DNA of 64,000 bases from Arcanobacterium_A hippocoleae (GTDB lineage: Bacteria; Actinomycetota; Actinomycetes; Actinomycetales; Actinomycetaceae). A program made the translations under genes and the position numbers. Location: contig NZ_JAVDUJ010000001.1 in assembly GCF_031456295.1 (NCBI RefSeq), forward strand, positions 1,054,001-1,118,000, read 5' to 3'. Below the pieces are notes generated by a model that had not been told where the DNA came from, ran no database searches, and worked only from the letters and a program-made list of their open reading frames with translations. This document shows, piece by piece, positions 61,686-64,000 of this stretch (the first letter of the stretch is position 1; every line of letters starts with the position of its first letter).

Positions 61686-62806
61686 TCGAAGGCCAGCCAG
61701 TAAAATATGCTGTGAATATTGATCTGCGGATGGCGCGTAAAGTGGCGGTGTTGGCGCAGGGGTTGGCTCCAGCGCAGCTTGAGTCGGTCAATTCTTTGGA
61801 CTCGGTGGTGAAGCGGTTGGGCTGCGTACAGGTTGATTCGATTCAGGCGGTGCGGCGTTCGCAAGAAATTGTGCTTCTTTCCCGGGGAGTGCAGCGGTCT
61901 GAAGTTGATGGTCTTTACAACGCAGCGGCGGGCTTATATGAAACTTGGGGACATGCACATTCGCTGCTCCCTCAGTCTTCGTGGCCTATTTTTCACTGGC
62001 GTCGCAGTTTAATTCGTAAAAATGGTCTTACTGGGCCTCCATATAATCGGAAAGTGGGTGCTGAGGTTTTGCAGCGGATTCGCGACGAGGGGCCTGCCAC
62101 CCAGGCGATGTTGAGCAAAACTCACGGCACCGGCTGGGATCGTAGTAGTGAAGTGAAAGTCGCCTGCGAATGGTTATTGAGCTTTGGCGACTTGGCTGTG
62201 GTAAGCCGGGATGAACGTTGGCAAAGAATTTACAGCACCCCTGAACAAGCAAATTTGCCAGCTGGTGAGGTTTTGAGCGTTGAGGAAAGTCTACGAAAAA
62301 CAGTAGATATCGCATTGGATGCTCTGGGCATCGCAACGCTCAAAGATGTTTATGATTACTTTCGATTCCCGAAAGACCCACGAATTGCCGAATACTGCTA
62401 TGAAAAAGGTTTTATTCCGGTCAGTATTGAAGGGATTAAAGATACCTGGCTGGTTAGTGAACACTTGCTCAATGCAGTTGACGAACTTGATTGGACCAGT
62501 TCTCAGATTGTGGTGCTCTCACCTTTTGATTCACTCATTTGGCATCGCCCACGGCAGCTTGCCCTGTTTGGCAAGGACTATCGGCTCGAAGTTTACAAGC
62601 CAGCGCATAAACGCGAATTTGGCTACTTTTCCATGCCCCTGCTGAGCAATGAAGACATTATCGGACGGATAGCTGCCAGAGTTTCAAATGGCAACGTAAC
62701 GGTGGAAAATCTGGAAATTGTCGATAGCGTCAATCCAGGTTTTGTCGAAAGCAAAGTTAGAGATATCCTCCAACTTTGGACAGCTCCTCTTGAAAGCGTA
62801 AAGTGA
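61682..62806 (+). CDS. AlkZ/YcaQ-like winged-helix DNA glycosylase (HTH_42)
   Basis: A 374-residue member of the HTH_42 family, whose studied members unhook interstrand crosslinks and bulky alkylated bases. The catalytic QxD motif is Q50-V51-D52 in GCVQVDSIQAV. Other family blocks are ETWGHAHSLLP, a winged-helix part with WDRSSEVKVACEWLLSFGDLAVV, and the C-terminal LSPFDSLIWHRPRQLALFGKDYRLEVY with KREFGYFSMPLL. ATG 61682 overlaps the preceding stop by ATGA. It is followed 7 bases later by an MFS gene, so a drug-resistance/repair pairing is possible. Confidence 0.88.
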   Translation: MIEGQPVKYAVNIDLRMARKVAVLAQGLAPAQLESVNSLDSVVKRLGCVQVDSIQAVRRSQEIVLLSRGVQRSEVDGLYNAAAGLYETWGHAHSLLPQSSWPIFHWRRSLIRKNGLTGPPYNRKVGAEVLQRIRDEGPATQAMLSKTHGTGWDRSSEVKVACEWLLSFGDLAVVSRDERWQRIYSTPEQANLPAGEVLSVEESLRKTVDIALDALGIATLKDVYDYFRFPKDPRIAEYCYEKGFIPVSIEGIKDTWLVSEHLLNAVDELDWTSSQIVVLSPFDSLIWHRPRQLALFGKDYRLEVYKPAHKREFGYFSMPLLSNEDIIGRIAARVSNGNVTVENLEIVDSVNPGFVESKVRDILQLWTAPLESVK

Positions 62807-62813
62807 GCAGATA

Positions 62814-64000
62814 ATGTACAAAGAGATTCTTTCCGATCGTGAAGCTTCACCACTGCTTCTAGCGATCAATTTCAGTCGTTTAGCTGCAGGTTTGGTGCCA
62901 TTCGGTCTAATCGCTTTATATGCCAGCAAACATGAGTACATGTTTGCTGGCATTGCATCATCGCTGCTGATGGCAGCAGGTGCACTCACTGCGCCATATA
63001 AAGGCAGGCTGATCATGAGGTTTTCACCGCTCAGGACAATTGTTCCTATGTCTGTCGGATATTGTTCATTCATGGCGCTTGGCGCATTTCTTAGTTATGT
63101 TGATCAGCCATTTCATATTGCCGTAGTTTTTTTGTTTATTGGAACATTGTTAGTCCCGCCAACTCCTGCCCTCGTACGAACGTTATGGACACGCATTGCT
63201 CAAAACGACGATTTTAATCGCGCACTTCATGCACTTGATTCTGTGGCTGAAGAACTCGTGTTTGCTATAACTCCGTTGATTACTGCTCTTCTATGGTCTA
63301 CTGTCGGAGCATTTTGGGCTATTCCGCTCGGTCTATTATGCGGATTCATGGGCACGACAGCGCTGATTATTTTAGCTGGGAGAAAGGAGGTATCTACTCG
63401 TGATCTGATAATTAATCAATCAAGAGTCGATACAGCAATGGCTCCCAAATCTCCAAAAAGTAATTTCCGCTCGATTTACCTCAATCGAGCTACCTGGGGA
63501 ATTCTTGGTCCAATTCTTGGTCTTGGCTCTGCGATGGGTGCTTTAAGTATTCTACTCACCAAGTGGTCTGAAGCATCGCTAGGTGAACAATCCGCTTCTG
63601 GCATCTTTCTCAGTATAATCAGTTTTTCTGGATTTTTCGCAGGCTTATTCTTCGGAAAAATAAAACCCAGGTCACTTAGCATCAGCTCTCAATACCAAAT
63701 TGCATCACTTTCTATCGCAGTCGGAGTAGTATTTATATCACTCGGATCCAGGCTACTATTTGTTGTTATTGGCTCAATAGTTTTGGGTTCTGCTATGACG
63801 ATCATGTTCATCATTTCTTTCGTGCTTATAGGTGAACATTATAGAGAAGCGCAACAAACAGAGATGAATGCCGCTATCGGAGCATCATATGATATTAGTA
63901 GTGGTCTTTCGAATCTGTCCGCAGGTTTTTTACTGTCACAAGTCGGTTTGACCTCTTCGCTTAATGCCTTAAGTATAATCCTTGTGCTGCTGACAGCAAT
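62814..64000 (+). CDS. MFS transporter (cut by window edge)
   Basis: An open frame of 395 codons from ATG 62814 (MYKEILSDREASPLLLAINF) to the right edge without a stop. It shows at least eleven hydrophobic helices, a basic cytosolic loop in the middle (GRKEVSTRDL...) and LYASKHEYMFAGIASSLL-type early helices, consistent with a 12-helix major facilitator exporter. The substrate is unknown. It lies 7 bases after the glycosylase gene, so the two are probably cotranscribed. Confidence 0.85.
   Translation, partial: MYKEILSDREASPLLLAINFSRLAAGLVPFGLIALYASKHEYMFAGIASSLLMAAGALTAPYKGRLIMRFSPLRTIVPMSVGYCSFMALGAFLSYVDQPFHIAVVFLFIGTLLVPPTPALVRTLWTRIAQNDDFNRALHALDSVAEELVFAITPLITALLWSTVGAFWAIPLGLLCGFMGTTALIILAGRKEVSTRDLIINQSRVDTAMAPKSPKSNFRSIYLNRATWGILGPILGLGSAMGALSILLTKWSEASLGEQSASGIFLSIISFSGFFAGLFFGKIKPRSLSISSQYQIASLSIAVGVVFISLGSRLLFVVIGSIVLGSAMTIMFIISFVLIGEHYREAQQTEMNAAIGASYDISSGLSNLSAGFLLSQVGLTSSLNALSIILVLLTA

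Overview
The window reads as chromosomal DNA of a mid-GC actinobacterium, most likely of the family Actinomycetaceae (Arcanobacterium/Trueperella-like; the genus is an inference). The evidence is a WhiB regulator, CarD, the MEP-pathway genes ispD-ispF, several apparently leaderless -10-to-start arrangements, LPXTG-type wall proteins, and a DUF4177-WhiB-PASTA PBP-metallophosphoesterase order that matches the Mycobacterium tuberculosis Rv3678A-Rv3683 neighbourhood.

Layout. 1-25 kb is ordinary core genome: polyphosphate kinase (cut by the left edge), a HAD phosphatase, a DMT exporter, mscS-msrB, three tRNAs (Glu, Asp, Phe), carD, ispD-ispF, brnQ, an UMF1-type MFS protein, cysS, rlmB, an ASCH protein, a uracil/xanthine permease, a LytR_C protein, a winged-helix regulator, RidA, DUF4177, WhiB4-like, a PonA2-like PBP, a metallophosphoesterase and tRNA-Pro(CGG).

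25-40 kb is a cell-surface region. It holds a 2170-residue SpaA/Cna_B-repeat adhesin with a degenerate vWA-like domain and a sorting signal, and two convergent secreted phosphatases with sorting-type tails (a metallophosphatase and a histidine phosphatase with a long coiled coil). A 1.6-kb AT-richer cassette, encoding a secreted protein and a small membrane protein, sits between the phosphatases and is bracketed by perfect 71-bp direct repeats. It is followed by ogt and a double zinc-ribbon membrane protein.

41-50 kb is accessory: an APC permease, an EbgC-like protein, a 5'-truncated beta-galactosidase, an Abi_2 (AbiF-like) HEPN gene with a structured leader RNA, several unknown small proteins, a 53-aa peptide gene with a leader-like N-terminus, an XRE regulator and a RhuM fragment.

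50-57 kb is the most exciting part: a complete-looking leaderless bacteriocin locus. A 53-residue Trp/Lys-rich peptide closely resembling lacticin Q/aureocin A53 is followed by a small membrane protein, an ABC permease, an ABC ATPase and two bacterial-PH-domain membrane proteins (export and self-protection). Divergent from it is a 68-aa putative secreted signal peptide, a sensor kinase and a LuxR-type response regulator, apparently one operon and probably the control circuit.

57-61 kb is a graveyard of mobile DNA: a decayed IS1249-type element with 25-bp inverted repeats, two 254-bp copies of an Abi_2 promoter/leader-RNA/N-terminus, duplicated ends of a serine-recombinase element, and a short LPKTG-ending secreted peptide. 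61-64 kb returns to chromosomal genes: a frameshifted unknown gene, an AlkZ/YcaQ-type DNA glycosylase and an MFS transporter cut by the right edge.
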